Origin: Cloeon dipterum
Lineage: Eukaryota > Arthropoda > Insecta > Ephemeroptera > Baetidae
Assembly: GCF_949628265.1 (NCBI RefSeq)
Contig: NC_088789.1
Coordinates: 21,755,883-21,819,882 of the forward strand
Direction: 5' to 3'
Length of the DNA stretch: 64,000 bases
Below, piece by piece: positions 1-13,960 of the stretch. Each line of letters begins with the position of its first letter. The first letter of the stretch is position 1. Position numbers and translations under genes: made by a program. Under the pieces are notes generated by a model. That model was not told the origin of the DNA. It did no database searches and saw only the letters and a list, made by a program, of their open reading frames with translations.

Positions 1-130
1 AATCGCCAATAGCTCGGAAGCGAGGCGAAGCAGGTCGAGGAGGTGTCTAAGTAAGTAGAACACAAAGTGTGTTTGTCGCTTGGCGGCGGCGGCGGCGTTG
101 GCAGCTAGAAGAGACAGCGTGTGTTTACTG

Positions 131-132
<2 letters not shown>

Positions 133-167
<35 letters not shown>
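133..167. repeat. (GA)n microsatellite
   Basis: Uninterrupted GA dinucleotide run of about 35 bp. It pairs as an inverted repeat with the (CT)n run at 235-268. GAGAG is the core of sites bound by GAGA factor in insects, so a regulatory role is possible but unproven. Confidence 0.95.
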
Positions 168-168
<1 letters not shown>

Positions 169-189
169 TGTCAATCTGTCCCGCAGCCC

Positions 190-233
190 CTCGACCGGCC
201 CAGCCTCATCCGCGTGCCGATGTGCCAATCGCG

Positions 234-271
<38 letters not shown>

Positions 272-289
272 CTTCCAAAGCCACACGGC
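190..289 (+). other. Possible non-coding exon end with strong splice donor
   Basis: GTAAGTATC at 290 is an almost ideal splice donor, just after the CT tract and within a GC-rich island. It could end a 5' non-coding exon of a plus-strand gene. I found no matching coding exon downstream, so this is only a lead. Confidence 0.12.
235..268. repeat. (CT)n microsatellite
   Basis: Uninterrupted CT run of about 34 bp, the reverse complement of the GA run at 133-167 and about 67 bp from it. The pair could form a hairpin in single-stranded DNA or RNA. Confidence 0.95.
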
Positions 290-683
290 GTAAGTATCTC
301 TCCAAGCTCCTCCACGCCCGGTCGGGGCTTTGCTCTGCCAACCATCGATTAGGTTCATACAAACTCTCTCACTCTGTTTATAACTTATGCATTCTGCCCG
401 AGAAGCAGTAGCAGCAGCCGGAGCCAGAGCCGCCCCCACCCCCTCCATGTATGTATATGCGTCCGGACGGGGGTGGAGAGACGAGGGAGACGCGAAACGC
501 ATCTTTTTTTACCTGTCGGTTCGTTTGCGTCCGCATGGCACGTGTTGCCAGTGGACGAGAATAAAGCTCGGCACGCTCGCGCACCCTGTTTTATTTGCTT
601 ACTCTCTGCGAAATTTCTAAACGGCGACGACGACGGTGATGCACACGCAGTTCGCACTCCGCACTCCGGTATTCATTTCATAT

Positions 684-695
684 TATGCAAATAAA
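684..695 (+). promoter_or_regulatory. Octamer-type (POU) motif
   Basis: Contains ATGCAAAT followed by AAAT. The same 12 bases occur at 13449-13460 in another GC-rich island. ATGCAAAT is the classical POU-domain octamer; function here is inferred only. Confidence 0.2.
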
Positions 696-1348
696 TACAC
701 ACACCACGCACGGAGGCGCGAGGAGTGAACCGTGGACATAAATCTCGTAAAACTTGCTTCCATCGGTGCTTTTTGGTTTTTGGTGCTATTTTTAATAAAA
801 ATTAATTATGAACTGATTGCTCTCTGTATTGCTAACTGAAATTTTTTCAAATTAGATAAACTAAGAAAATTTATAGTAGGCCAACTCCCATCAGGGTTCA
901 CCAATTTTGTTAGAATGCACCACCAGAAACCCCCATATTTTTAAAAACCCAAAAAAGTCAGATTGTGCACTAAACGACACAGAGATTTGGAAAAACTTGG
1001 GCAGCAAGAAACATATCTAAATCCCAAAAATAGGGCGAGCTATTTAAAATAGCACTAATTAAAATTACCATTGAAGAAAATTTCCTAATGAATGAAGAAG
1101 ATCTTATGACCTTGAAGCATTCTTCCATTTTATAAAAATAATTTAGAAAAAGAAAACGCTAGGAGCACACCTCCAAAAGTTTAATTAAGTTCTCCATTAC
1201 TGCTTCCCGAGATATCATATTCGATGGCGAGCCCATCGGACATAGCGTATCTCATTTCGAGGCTCGACAGTTTCAAGCTCTTTTGCAAAATCGCTACTTT
1301 TTTGTTCTATTCAGTGAAAGACGAGAGGCAGAGTGCGCGGCTCGTGAG

Positions 1349-1475
<127 letters not shown>

Positions 1476-2089
1476 AAGCGAGCGCGCGAGAGCAGCTTTT
1501 AAGTATATTAAAAGGCCGTCCTGAAAGGATTGGTCACCGGGGTTGGAGCAGCCAGCGTCCCTGTGGCCGGCACAGGAAGCAGTTTCGATTGCTGCTCATT
1601 TGAAACGATCCCCCCAAGTCAAACACAAGAGCAACACCGCTTCCTTTCGGCTAATTCGATTACCAGCAGGCATGGGCACCAAAATGCGTCCGTAAACGCA
1701 TTTTGATGTTTGCTGCAGATGCGAAAACTGTGTTGAGCGCCAAATTGAGCACTCTGGGAGGTTAAGTGCCAATTTTGTTGCTCCTGATGATCATGTTCCT
1801 TCACTTAAATATTCTAAATCTACGTCTTCAATCGACCTTTTTGCATTGAAGGGACAAAGCTTAATGTATTTTACCAAATACGTTTTCAGACAAGATATTT
1901 CTTAGCTAGGACACTTCTAATATGCTAGATTTTTTGTGTATGCTTTAAATTTTTGTATTCAAAGGCGTTAGCGAGCAATAAAGTTCCTTAGGATTTTTTA
2001 CGACGGTTTTACTATGGGGTGCAGCAATCTCAACGAAATTTTCACCAGAAATACGTGCTTGTTAGTAGACCGCGTCGTAATTATTATTC

Positions 2090-2155
2090 GACAAAATATT
2101 TTTTACGGGTTTTACGGGACAATTTAAACTATCCCCGTGGTGCAACTTCGAAAAT
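2090..2155 (+). repeat. Dispersed repeat A, copy 1
   Basis: Contains TTTTTTACGGGTTTTACGGG and a downstream CCCCGTGGTGCAA. Both blocks recur in the same order on the opposite strand at about 10060-10145. It is a short, diverged dispersed repeat of unknown class. Confidence 0.5.
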
Positions 2156-2235
2156 ATTACCAAGAGGCAATAAGCTTACCAAGTTCGATTAAAATCGATC
2201 GACCCTTTCTAACTCTGTTGGATTTTGGTCCATTT

Positions 2236-2330
2236 TAACCCTCTCAAAATTGTTGGATCAAAAATTTTTGACCACTGAACGTGGCTCACATCAGGTCAAT
2301 AAATTCCCCACCAGCCAACACGTAGTATCG
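2236..2330 (+). repeat. Dispersed repeat B, diverged copy
   Basis: Shares a pattern with 4017-4110, 15434-15545 and 36417-36515: a block resembling ATCGAAAATTT, then a version of CACTGAACTTGG, a CATCA/GTCA core, and sometimes GGCTACACAAATTC. The copies are diverged and were matched by eye. Confidence 0.3.
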
Positions 2331-4016
2331 TAAAGAGTATCCTTATAAGCAATATTTATTTCATGGCGGTCCTGTCGAAATTCCGAAGTGTCATAACAAG
2401 AGAGCAACCGCGTGAAATTATCAGTTGACAGCCGCAGTATTTCCGGCCTGCTCCCCTTGTGTTATCAGAGACATCGTCTTTTCGAAGTCGGCAGCCACTT
2501 TTGCGATTTGCGGTGGAGCTTGTCATCGTGGAAATCTTGATGAGGAGGAAAAAGATTCTCTGCGAGCGAGCGAGCGAGCGAACGAGGAGGAAAGAAACGG
2601 AGGTGGCTCACGCGTCCTCGCTCAGCGTCGTTTCGTTTCGACCCTCTTTTCCTGCTCCCCGAGCGAGTTGGGAATTATGTTTGGACATGATAAGTAACCT
2701 GATTCGAGCACATTACTCGCCGACCACCTGGGTCCATTTTTACGTTCGCACCGTGCTGTGTCTGCGGCTGATGCAACGCCGCCACGGAGCGCAGGTGAAG
2801 CGAATGAATAAGTAACGAGCACGTCATTCGGCCTGAGAGCTTTGACGCGCGCCGCCTGCTTGTTGTGTGCAACTTTTCGCCGTGTAATTATCCACTTTTC
2901 AAGTTTTCGCCCGCCAAAGTGCCCGTTTAATCGATTTAAGAGTCGTTGCGCGTTATTAAACTTTCAGCCCGACGACTAATTAGTTTGCTAATTCTTGCGC
3001 ACAATCGATTCGCGCGCGTTCCGCTCCAGCTGCCAAATCGAGATTGATCAAGCACACCCAGGATGCCTGCCTAGCCTACGCCACCCTTGTTTTTTACCGT
3101 CTTCTTTTATTAACTGAGTGAAAAAGTTTCACCATCACCCCAGGGACATTTATGAAGTATAGCCTCGTAATATGATCAATCGCTATGGAAACGACCGTCC
3201 GGCGAGTTTTGCTCAGAAAATAATATTTGATACACTTTCATTCCAAAATCCTGCCACAGAAACAATTCAGAGACTCTGATTCTGATTTAAAAGTGCCTGT
3301 GACAGAATTTATTTTTGAACCGCTTGGCTTTTTGATTGGGCAATGACTTTGAACAAATTATACATCAATTGGAAGCCAATAAAGCGAGCTTTGACGTAGT
3401 GGGTTACAAATGTTTGCATGAATTTTTTGTATGGATACAATCCTGATCGATGGATTTAACATAAAATTAAAAAATCGTAAAGTTCTTCGAAAAATCACAG
3501 GTTTTGAAGCAGAAATATAATCTAATTAATATTTATAGTTTACTTTCTTGTCAAACTTCTTAAAATTTAGTCCATTTTTCGGCTCTAGAGAGTAAAAATC
3601 GACTCACCGCATTTTTGTTTCATTAACGGTCGCTTGAGTCCTTGAGTTTCCTGTTTCCTGCCATTTTTATTTTCGCTCACTGCAGAAAAAATTCGTCCTT
3701 TTTTTCTTATTTTGGATAAAATTTGCTCGGTTAGTCATTTTTCTCCCAGAAGAGTTTTTCACTGGGGCCGGTCGTTTCTTCCATATAAAAAAGAGGAAAT
3801 TTCCTCGGTTTTAATATTTTTTGCTCTACGGCTAGTCATTAAAAACTCACAATCCCCGAAACGAACCCTTGATGGTTCATGGTATTTTTTTTTACTTTTT
3901 CCTTGACGTCCAAAATGACCCAACTGATTTGTTTAGCTGAACAAACTACAAACTGAATTTCAGCTAAATTGAGGTAAAATTGTATTTTTTTAATTTGGGG
4001 CAATTTTCTTTACATT

Positions 4017-4110
4017 TCCAAAAATCATCGAATCGAAAATTTCCACCAATGTACGTGGTTCACGTCATGAAAGGCTACACAAATTCAAAACGTTTCCTTG
4101 TCAGCCAGCT
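4017..4110 (+). repeat. Dispersed repeat B, copy
   Basis: It has the blocks AATCGAAAATTTCC, TACGTGGTTCACGTCATG and GGCTACACAAATTC. The last is nearly identical to a block at about 36480 in a Uba1 intron. Confidence 0.4.
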
Positions 4111-4319
4111 TACCATCGATCAATAATTTTACCAAACCCCTCGATGAAAATTCAGAAATAATCAGCTAATAGTTTTACATCCACGAGTCTCACTGGCCGT
4201 CAAAGAACCATGTTTCATTTTAGTTTCCAATTTTCCCCTCTTTGGTTCAATTTTTCCCGTAAATGAGAAATTTCCAACCGACAGCTGTAAAATTCTTTAT
4301 TAATTTCCAAGCGTCTTGC

Positions 4320-5110
4320 AATGGTGGTTTGGGGCGGAGCGAGAATGCTAAAATTTAAGAGAGTATAAAAGAAACGCGGCCGGTGCTGGAGCTAATTTGA
4401 TATAGAGCTTATTCGCAGAGAGCCGGCCGGGTATCGACAGCCGGGCGAATTTTAATAATCCAGCCGAGTTTGTCGAGAGTCTGTTAGCGAGCTGATATTC
4501 GCATGATTTCGTAAAGAGGCCGAAAAGTTTGCACCTCGCTTGCTTTTCCGGCAGGCAGGCAAATGAATTTTCCGCTGCACATTTCATGTGTATAACAAGG
4601 GCTTGGAACGCGACACGCTCGCAGCTTTGACGGAATTTCACTCTTCGTCTTTGCGAGAGTCAGTTGGTGCGTGTGTAACTTTTGATGTTTGCTCTGCACA
4701 CCCCGAGTCGAGGGCCCGCGAGGAAGGAGAGCGAGAGCTAAAGCGGCGGCAGCGGCACCTTGAGCTCCGCGAGCGCGTAAAATTCCGGCCAGGCTTATAA
4801 ATGACAGCTGTTGTCACGCCGGCGACAATTTGCGTTAATTAGTGAGTATGAATGGCCCTTTGAAGTTCATTGCGAGTAGCGATAATGAGGATGCGACGAC
4901 TTTTCCCCGGTGCCGGCAGGTGGACGCTGGCTAATTTTAACAAAAGAGAGAGAGAGAGGCTGTCGCAACCGGTGACCCCGATACACGCACGCAAACCATT
5001 TCCCTTCCGCCCGCAGACCGCAAATGGGGATGCTTTGTGTGTCGGCTTGCAGAATTTTGTGGCCGTCAAACCGCACAATCGGCTGATGATTTAGAGCCGT
5101 GCGGTTTTAG
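4320..5110. promoter_or_regulatory. GC-rich island, candidate regulatory module
   Basis: An island clearly GC-richer than its flanks, with several GAGAG blocks including an uninterrupted GA run near 4945-4958. Open frames on both strands overlap and show no recognisable family. A cis-regulatory role is inferred from composition only. Confidence 0.2.
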
Positions 5111-6769
5111 CTTTGATTTCTCTCTTCGAGGCTCAATTCAATCTAAAAATCGAATGTTAAAAATGGAGTTTGTTGAAATGCAAATTGGTCATAAATTGCA
5201 TTTTGACAAGGAGCATGTAAGGATTCCACGTTTTCACAATTTTTACAATTTCTAGAACTTTGAAATTTTTTGGATATTTTTATTTAAAATTCATAACTTC
5301 TAGAGGGGTTTACACTCGAGGAAGGCATTTCTGTATTATAAATCACAATCTGACTTGCCCCGTTGCTCGAAAGCTTAAAACTTTTATTTATCTCGACATA
5401 TTTTGTCTTCAACTGGCACTCTATTCACGAGTTTAATTTTTCGTATTGAAAATTATATAGAACTAAAAACATTAAAAATTTATAATTTTTATTGAACTGA
5501 TGTGTTTTATTACAGATAAAGTTCGGTTAGACGAATTGATCGATTATTTAATATAAATAAATATCTAATCAGAGGTTTTCCTGGGCTCTGAAATTGTACA
5601 ACTAACTCTCACTCGTTGTTCGAATGAAAATACTGAACACATTCTCAAAGCTGATTGAATTTCTTGTTTGTTTTTTTTAGCCAAAACCTCTTCCAGTTTG
5701 TTTCTCTTTCTAAAAAAATATGAAAAAGGCGGAGTTAGGTATTTTTTAAGGCGGTCAGAATAGGAAAAAGGATAAATTGTTTGTTCGTTTTAGGCCTGAT
5801 CACAAAGTGCAGCATTGCAAACATAGAACAGAAAAGATATATACATCAGAATTACAACTCTTCAATTTACATTTAAAGCAAAAGGAAAATATTTTTAGTT
5901 CATAAATAAAACACGTAAATCAAAATTTCGTACCATGTAAATTATAACCGATTTCTAATTAAAATAAATTACAATAAATAGCTTACCCCGTCATTGCGGG
6001 ATCGAATATTATCACAGCTTCATCTGGATCATTCCATTCACTTCATTAGCGAGGAGAATGGTCCCACACGACCGTCTTCGTTCGAGTCTTTTTGATCAGT
6101 GGAGATGCTGCTTGTCTATCTGCCCTCTATCAGTATAATTATCAAACAGTATATTTAGTAGTTCGTTAATTTACAGTGTGCAAAAAGGACCTACGAAATA
6201 TTTTTGCACAAATTAATACAGAGGTAGTGAAAGTAAATATATTTTGCAAAAGCTAAATTCTGCGTTTCTTCGAACCCTCTCTGAATTTTGGGAAAGAGCT
6301 CAAATTTCCCGGGGATACCATTAATTGACAATTTGTTTAATTTTTTCAATCAATTTGGCAAACTGAAATTTACCTATACTCGATCATAATTAGATTATTG
6401 CACATTGTTGGTGTTATTATTCAAACTAACAATTATTGCAATTACAAATTACTGATTCAAAATAATTTAAATTGCTGCCCCATAACAATCCACTTCATAC
6501 TGCAGCGGGTTGCGGCACGACAAGCTAAAAATAGCAAAGGAACTTAACGTTACTTAAGGAACTTAACCGCTACAATATCATAAATATCTCATCACCTCAT
6601 TTAAAATTTAAAAATCCTTACTTTTCATTAAAAAACAAGCAGTCAAATTGTATCCTATATATCTATAAAAATCCAATACTTGACCTTCCTAATGGTTATA
6701 TCAATTTTTATCGAGCTATTTTTATTATTTTCCGTTTCCATAAAATAAAATGAGCAGTTTTTGTGCAGC

Positions 6770-7620
6770 TGGGGAGATCACTGATCGCGAGAGGATGTAT
6801 GCAACCGGTTGCACTCAAGTGCGCGGCGCGGTGCCTAGCAGCGGAAGTGGCAGGCGCTTTTTTATTATCTATGCCGCGGGAGAAAAGCGCGCTGCGGTTC
6901 ATGAATGAATGTTGTTTGCGGTCTTTCCTAGAAATGGCAAAATGGACGCCATCAATGCCTAACGACCTCGTAATGGAGGCAATCAAGGAAGTCGTGAATA
7001 AGCGCATTTATACTGGCAAGGCCTCGGCAATTTGCCGCTTCCTCGAAACGAAAGAAAAAAATAAATATGAAATCGTCTCTGTTTGCATTTCGCGAATCAA
7101 ATTAGGGCTGCGCCCCCGGAGACGATGAAGAGACACAGTTGTCACTTGGCGCGATCAAACACAGCTCATTAATTACAAAGGGGTGAGCTGCCAGCCAGTT
7201 GCTTGACTTCTTGAAAAACACGGCCGCCGCCGCCGCCACCGGCACGAAAGTGCAGCGCAAAAGCGGCAGGCGTGTCAGGTAGTCATGATCAAAAGCAGTT
7301 GCACCTCTGGCAGGCTGAATTATTGTTTTTAGCCGGGTCTCATTAGAGAGCGAGCGCTGCTTTCTCGGCGGCTCGACTTGAGGGGCGAACCAATCGCGGC
7401 TGCGAGATCTTGTTTGGCTGGTTTGCATGCCACGCGGATAGCCAGGTGCATTAGATGCTGATCTTATCTGCGGCCCGGCACACAAACGTAACGACTCGCA
7501 CGCTCTCCAACGCCGACTTCTTCTAATCCGACTCTGCAGACGCAGACTTGAAGATAATTACGCCGGCACGCCAGCCGGGGTGGTGAACAATAGTGCTGCC
7601 TTTATTCGATATTCCATTCT
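6770..7620. promoter_or_regulatory. GC-rich island, candidate regulatory module
   Basis: GC-rich block between AT-rich flanks. Frames of 121 aa (plus, 6763-7128), 99 aa and 127 aa (minus) overlap it, but none has a recognisable domain and they run on opposite strands over the same DNA. GCCAT/ATGGC motifs near 6933-6955 resemble PHO-type sites. I treat it as non-coding. Confidence 0.2.
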
Positions 7621-10059
7621 TTGCCGGAATGAATGAAAGATGCCTCAGTCATCTGTCTAGTTCTCATTTTTCGGATCAGGGAGCATTTGGAGCATCGTGG
7701 GAATTTTTTTAATTGTCTATAGAAAGACTAATTTTGAATCAATTATTTGCAGAATGAAGCAGATATCATCTCAATGTAATGAGCTGCACCGAAGAAAAGT
7801 AATGGGTTTAGTGGTGAAAACAAATGATTCTTATAATTGTCTTCTCTCACTGCTTGCTGGAAATCAATAATTTACAATTGGCGGAGTTAGGGGTGCAAAA
7901 TTATCAGTTAAATAAATTTTCTTTAACCTCCAGAAGCCTAAAATTTCAACCGTAGAATTTTGAGAATCCTTTTAAATTTAAGAAGGCTAAAGTTTAATAA
8001 AACTTATATGAAATCCGACTTAAAAGTGCATGCCAACCGAAAAATGCAATTTATTTAACTTAAAGGTTTGCCTCAAAAACCATTCACAGTAGCAAGTGGG
8101 CAGCGAAAATTATTAAAATCAAAGGGGAACATTTAAAAGCCGAGCAAACATCATTTTTAAATCTAGGAACAATTTGAATCCAAACTTTTCCCATAATTAG
8201 AAACTTAATTCCTTTTTAACAGTATTTTCCTGGTGATTTTTATTCTTCAGTTGTAAGTGGCGTTGGACTACCACAGCAAAATCTGAAGGAAATCTCAAAT
8301 GAAAAAAAAAATACAACTTTAACCTTTCCTTTAGGAGAAATAAATCTCAATTTTCGGTAGGTAGACAATGCTCATCACTTCAAAAGCAGGCAGGAAGTGA
8401 TAGATATATGCTTTGTTTTTTAAGCTTGCAAAATTAAAAGTAAAGTTTAAAAACCAATAAAATATATTGCTAAGTCAGTCATTTTAAATTAGACATAACT
8501 GATAGTTGATTCCACAAATGGATTAAAATTTATTACTATTAGTTTTTAGTTGAGTTTAGTTAGCTTTGCACAGGAAAAATATAAATTTCGACGCAATACT
8601 TACATCCTGTAAAATAAAAGAGTTTCCCCTTTTTCACGGCCCCGAATGCAAGAAGCCCACTAGGGCGTGATTTTTATTTGGCCACGCACGCGGTCTTACG
8701 AGGCAGGCCTATAATTAATTATCGGATTTTGGAGTGTACATACCGTGGCAGTGAGTGGTGCTGGAGGAGTGCTTCTTCATCCTGCGCCGCTGCTGCCGTG
8801 TGCGAAGGGCCCATTTTTGATTCGCACAAAGATACAGAGCAGTGAGCACAGCCGCTCTCGGCACGCGGTCGCGGCTCACTCCATAATGCTAATGTATTTT
8901 GTTCATGCTCGCACTGCGCTGGCAATATGTGAGTGAGTGAGTGAGTGTGTTGTGCGGGGTTTCACTCGATGATAATTTCATACGAGAGAGTAATTTGGCT
9001 TAGAGAGTATAGTGCTGCTCGATGCATCTAATTTGAAAATGAAGCCAACAAACTGGCGCGCGCGCGGCATCCATTTTTCGCGGCGCATCACTTTGTTTTA
9101 AGCTCGATGGAGAGAGAAAGAGCGAAAAGGGAGCGAAATGAGAGAGCCCTTGTGCATTGTAATGCCGCGGCCGCCTACATGTATGCACGGACGAATAATC
9201 TTATTTTGAGGGAGGGCTCCTCGCCAAAGTGGGTCGGCTGCAAGTCTCGAAATTCTAAGCAGCTTTAAAAGACGAAGCCGCAGCGCTCAAATCGTGATTC
9301 GAGGCTGAATTTACAATCCTGTTAAACGTCTTGTCAGTTCTAAAATAATTTCTAGAGCTTGATCGATGTGAGTAATTTAATTTTTGAGTTGTGCACTAAA
9401 TACTTTAAAATAATGTTAATTTCCCCAACGATCACATTTTTTTGTACACAAAAAAATGAATTACTGTTTCAATTTCTTATTCCAACAAATTTTAAAGTCA
9501 ATTTTATATTTAACATTTTAGAAGGCTCTGGTTTTTGTTGTTGCAACGCCGCCACAATGCTTTAATTTGCATGGTTGGTGCTGACGTCACGATTTGAAGC
9601 TTAGAAAAAAGACGATTTTCTAAAATTCACAGCCCTATAGCGAGCACTTTCTTACTTTTTAATTAAATTAAATTAATTTTATAAATAAAACTGTTTTATT
9701 TAGATTATCAATTTGGGGGTAGAAGGTAAGCACTCCCTAAACCCTTCAGCTGGTCAGGGGAGGTGGAAACGAGTCTAACGAACTAAATTTTTTGCAGTTC
9801 TGATGGTTAGAACCCGAGGTTAAGAATTTACAATATTTCCAAAAACAAAAAAGAAAAAAATCGTGTTTTCTCGAGTCATTTCTCGGAACCGAAAAACAAT
9901 GAAAATTTCATATAGGTTCGTACATGCATGGGATAAATTTTAAAGCACATTTTTAAAATCCTGAATTCATTTCCTAAATTTTAAATTAAGAGCCTGGATA
10001 TTGGTCATCAAATTTTGGATCAGTTCAAACAGAATAAGAGGAATTCAAAGTTCACCACT

Positions 10060-10145
10060 TTTTTAAATTGCACCACGGGGAGATGAGATACTGGGGTCTC
10101 AGAGATATTCAAAATTATCCCGTATAACCCGTAAAAAAGAATATT
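10060..10145 (-). repeat. Dispersed repeat A, copy 2 (inverted)
   Basis: Reverse complement carries a TTTTTTACGGGTTATACGGG block and CCCCGTGGTGCAAT, matching 2090-2155 with an extra internal spacer. Confidence 0.5.
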
Positions 10146-13100
10146 TACTCAACATATTTTCATGACACAATCTAAACAGTCTAGACTAATTTTTTACGTA
10201 AATTTCATTCAGTTCGCTTCACCTCACGCCAGTTTAATCCAATTTTGTAATCGTGCTAAATAATTTTTCATTTTTTGCTGTTTGCAGATTAAACCAGCTT
10301 ATTCATACGCACAACCCTAAATTAGTTTTCCGCGAAAAGCATTAAATATTGAACTCTCCAAACAAACTCTAAAATTGTTTACCAACGAACGCAAAATAAT
10401 TACACTAAAAAAAAATCAGTCGAGCCAGACATGCAGTGTGTAAATGCTCAATCACACACGCTTATTCTGCGTGAACACTGGGGCGCACCACATAAATCTC
10501 CTGACGCTTTTCTTGCCGCTTCGCTCGCGGTTCTTTGTTCAAAGGAGCACTCCAATCCGTCGGTCGGTGCGGCGGCATTCGGACTGAATACCATATCAAG
10601 TACGATTTATCGCCAGACGAGTGAGTAAATACATAAATCTCGGCACATTCACGGCATCCATCAAATATCTCATCTCGGCGGCGGAGCAAAGGCGGCTTGT
10701 TTGGCCTGTGCGAGCTGCTAAAAAAGTAATCAACCGGCGATCTCGTTATTGCATCATAAACAAGACGCGTCCGGATTTTTATCCGCCGTGTCATCGCCTG
10801 CCTCCGCGTCTAGCTGCGGATGCTTCGTACTCTACCGTCCTCCACTTTCGCGTGTGTACACATCTTAATATTTTACTTTCGCTTCAGTGGGTAAAGTGAC
10901 TTGTCAGTTTTTTTTAATCCAGCCGCTTGAATGATTAAAGAGCGTGCAGCCGAGAGGGACGTGAAAAACAGGCCAGCACGCAGGGATACAAGATTTAGAT
11001 TCTCTCAAAAGCAAGCAACACCGGAAACTTACAGGAAAAAAAACTGGGGTGATATACTTTGTCCGAAATAGATGATCCGGAATTGACAAATTGATCTGGA
11101 AATTTTCAATATGCGGCCATTTTAAAGTTTCTTCAAAATACTGAACGCATTCATTTCTTTTAATCCTGCGAGAGCAGCTCTGAATGACCAGCCTTCTTAA
11201 GGGCGAACTCTAAAGTTTGGAAATGAAATCTTTTTTTGCAAATTCCGATTTAGATTAATTCTTTCCGGATAAATTTAATTTCCAAAAAATTCAGTCATTC
11301 GGAAAATTTCAGGGTCGTGTTTAAGACAAATTCGTTTTGGACAAAGTATGTACTTCCGAAAAGCTAAAAAATTGGTTGGAATTTTAACCATTTTCATGAC
11401 AATTTCCATACCGAAAATGAACCAAAATTCAAGAGTTAAATGTAAATTTGCGTATTTTCTTTACTTTCAATAAAGAAGATCGTCAGTCATTATAAAAAAT
11501 AAAATCGTTTATAGGATATTTTAGATTAGACTCTTTGATGGATGCGTTCAACTTTCGTAAATGTAACATTGGGGATTTCAAAAGTAATTATGCTTAAAAA
11601 GAAACAATATTTTTTATATCGAGAAAAATGTGATTTAAAGACGCGGAAAGGCTATTTCACTCCAAAATTTAATTATTCAAATTAAATATAAAATCAACTT
11701 TAATAATTTAACCGTCGTAACTGGATTCAAAAGAAAACAATGTAAAATGTGCCAAAATTCGTGTTTAAAATGGTCAATATAAGTTATCATGAACCGCCAG
11801 GAAAATGTAAAAATGCTTAAAAAATAATTTTTGCACTAAGAATGCCGGAAGCTTTCAGCAATCAAGTGGAATATACTTAAAACTTACATTATGTTTTATA
11901 CGGTTTCTTGAATTACCTACCAACTCGTTGAATAAAATGACATTAAATTAATTGCCATTTTATTCACATGACTTGCAATGTGCCATGTAAAAAAAGAACA
12001 TGTTTCACGCCCCTGTAATGAAGCCTAACGACTAGACAATTTTTTCTCGCAGCGGGACCGCCACTGTCATGAATATTTTATGAGCGTGATTATTTTTCAG
12101 CCGTCATAAGCCTGTTTTTCTCGCACTTCCAAGCTTCCCCCTGATTTTAAGCTGCATAATCCTAAACTGGGTCTGCCAATTGAGCAATAGTGGATCAGCC
12201 GGAGGTAAATATTTTGAACTCTGGCGCCACGAAACCAAACAAGAGCGGGCTCACCACCAAACAAAGCGAAATAAAGCTGCGCTGCTTACTCAGTCAGGTT
12301 TGACAGGTGTCTCGCGAATCGCAATGCATATTATCGCAATTGGCACTGTGTCGTGGCACAAAAATTGAGCATAGGCAAGTGTATTTTCAAAGAATAATTG
12401 GAAAAATAGGCCACTTTTATCAGTAAATTGGGTGAATTTTATAATAAAAATTGCAACATAATTATGAAAATGTGAGCCAGAAAACTGGTTCACCTCCCAT
12501 TTTGGTTGAGTTTGACTACAGTAGAGGTTTTAAAGTACTCAAGAACCCAAGAATTTATAAAGCAAACAGTTTTTTTAAGGGAAACTTATTGGGAAAAGAA
12601 AGCTAGACGTCCTAATGTGTAGGTAAATCTCGGCAAATATTTTAAAATTCTTTTGGTAAATTAAGTGGACTTAGAGTCAGATTTATTTGAAGCTGATACT
12701 TAAATTAAACTTTACCTTTTTGAGACTAGTACTAATAAAAAGTTTCATAACTCAAGGAATTTCAATAGGAAATTAACTGCACTAGAAATTTTACAACACT
12801 GTAAAAAAGTTAATTTTGCGGCGATTATTGTGAAAAATACGATATTCAAAAGTGCCTTGAAAGAAAAATGGCTTTTATATGCATCAAAAAATTGTGCAAA
12901 ATTTGATTTGCACTAGAGACCTGGGATAATTAATAAATTTGTTATTTAAAAATCTTATTCATATTGAGGAATTCTGAAAAAATATATATTTTAATTTTAT
13001 AAACCAGGATCTATTTTTAAATTATTGTGTCCTTTATAAGATAAATATTGGCTTAATGCACTTGAGGAACTCGTGTTTTAATAAAGTGAAAATTAACTTA

Positions 13101-13189
13101 AAATTCTTAAATAATAAGAAAAGAACAAACAGTTTCTTTTAAAACGAATTGCTCTTGAATGCAAAATTGAATGAAATCCCTCTTTAGGT

Positions 13190-13960
13190 CAAAGAAATCC
13201 CAATCAAACAGGTAAGAGGAGAAGAGGAAAAACAGCTTTTGTTCTGCCTGCGAGTTAATTAGAAATTCCGATCAGGTTCGCCGCAACGATAAATAAGAAG
13301 AAGTCGCGGAATTAGCGGCGAGCAAGCGAAATTTGATATATCGACAGCAAAGCAGAGTCATTCATCAGGGCGGATTTCTGTAAAAGAGCCAGGCGGCAAG
13401 CAGACTCACCGGCAGCGGCAGCGGGGCTAAATTCTCGGAGATCCTTCCATGCAAATAAATCACGGCGGCGGAACACGCACTCTGAGTGAGTCAGTGGTTC
13501 GTCGGGCTGGTGTTTGGCGTTTTTCGCTGGCTCAGTGCATTTGGGCGCCGACTGCGGGGGCGGGCGGCGCCGCGAGCAGCGCCAGCGGCATGTTGTGCTG
13601 GGGAGACGCGACGTGGACTAATGAGTGGTGCGAGCACGCACCACTCCTCCTCCTCCTCCTCCTTCCATCCCTTCTGCACTTTTCGCGCTGGATAACAGGT
13701 TGCTGCATGCGCGCTGCCTCTCGTCGGTGCGTCGCCGCCGCTGCCACCTCCGCTCCCTCCCGCCGCCCCCCGACCCCCATGCACTCCCCCGAGCGCCGGG
13801 TGCGGTGCTGCCGGCCGGCGGTGCCACCGCCCGCAGGTGCACATACCGCGCATTCACGCGTAGCCGTGCCAGTTCGCCCTCCGCGTGCTCTCAACAAGTG
13901 GCATTTTGGAACGATATACACCTATTTCAAGACCTTGTGCAATCAAGTATTGGGCAGTGC
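13190..13960. promoter_or_regulatory. Most GC-rich native island; candidate CpG-type module
   Basis: The strongest GC/CpG island of the left 20 kb, with CTC and GCC triplet runs near 13645-13665 and 13736-13780. It holds a copy of ATGCAAATAAAT (13449-13460). Long frames are open on both strands (186 aa plus; 129 and 120 aa minus). They are proline-, arginine- and alanine-rich in every frame, as expected from composition, so I do not call a gene. Confidence 0.25.
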
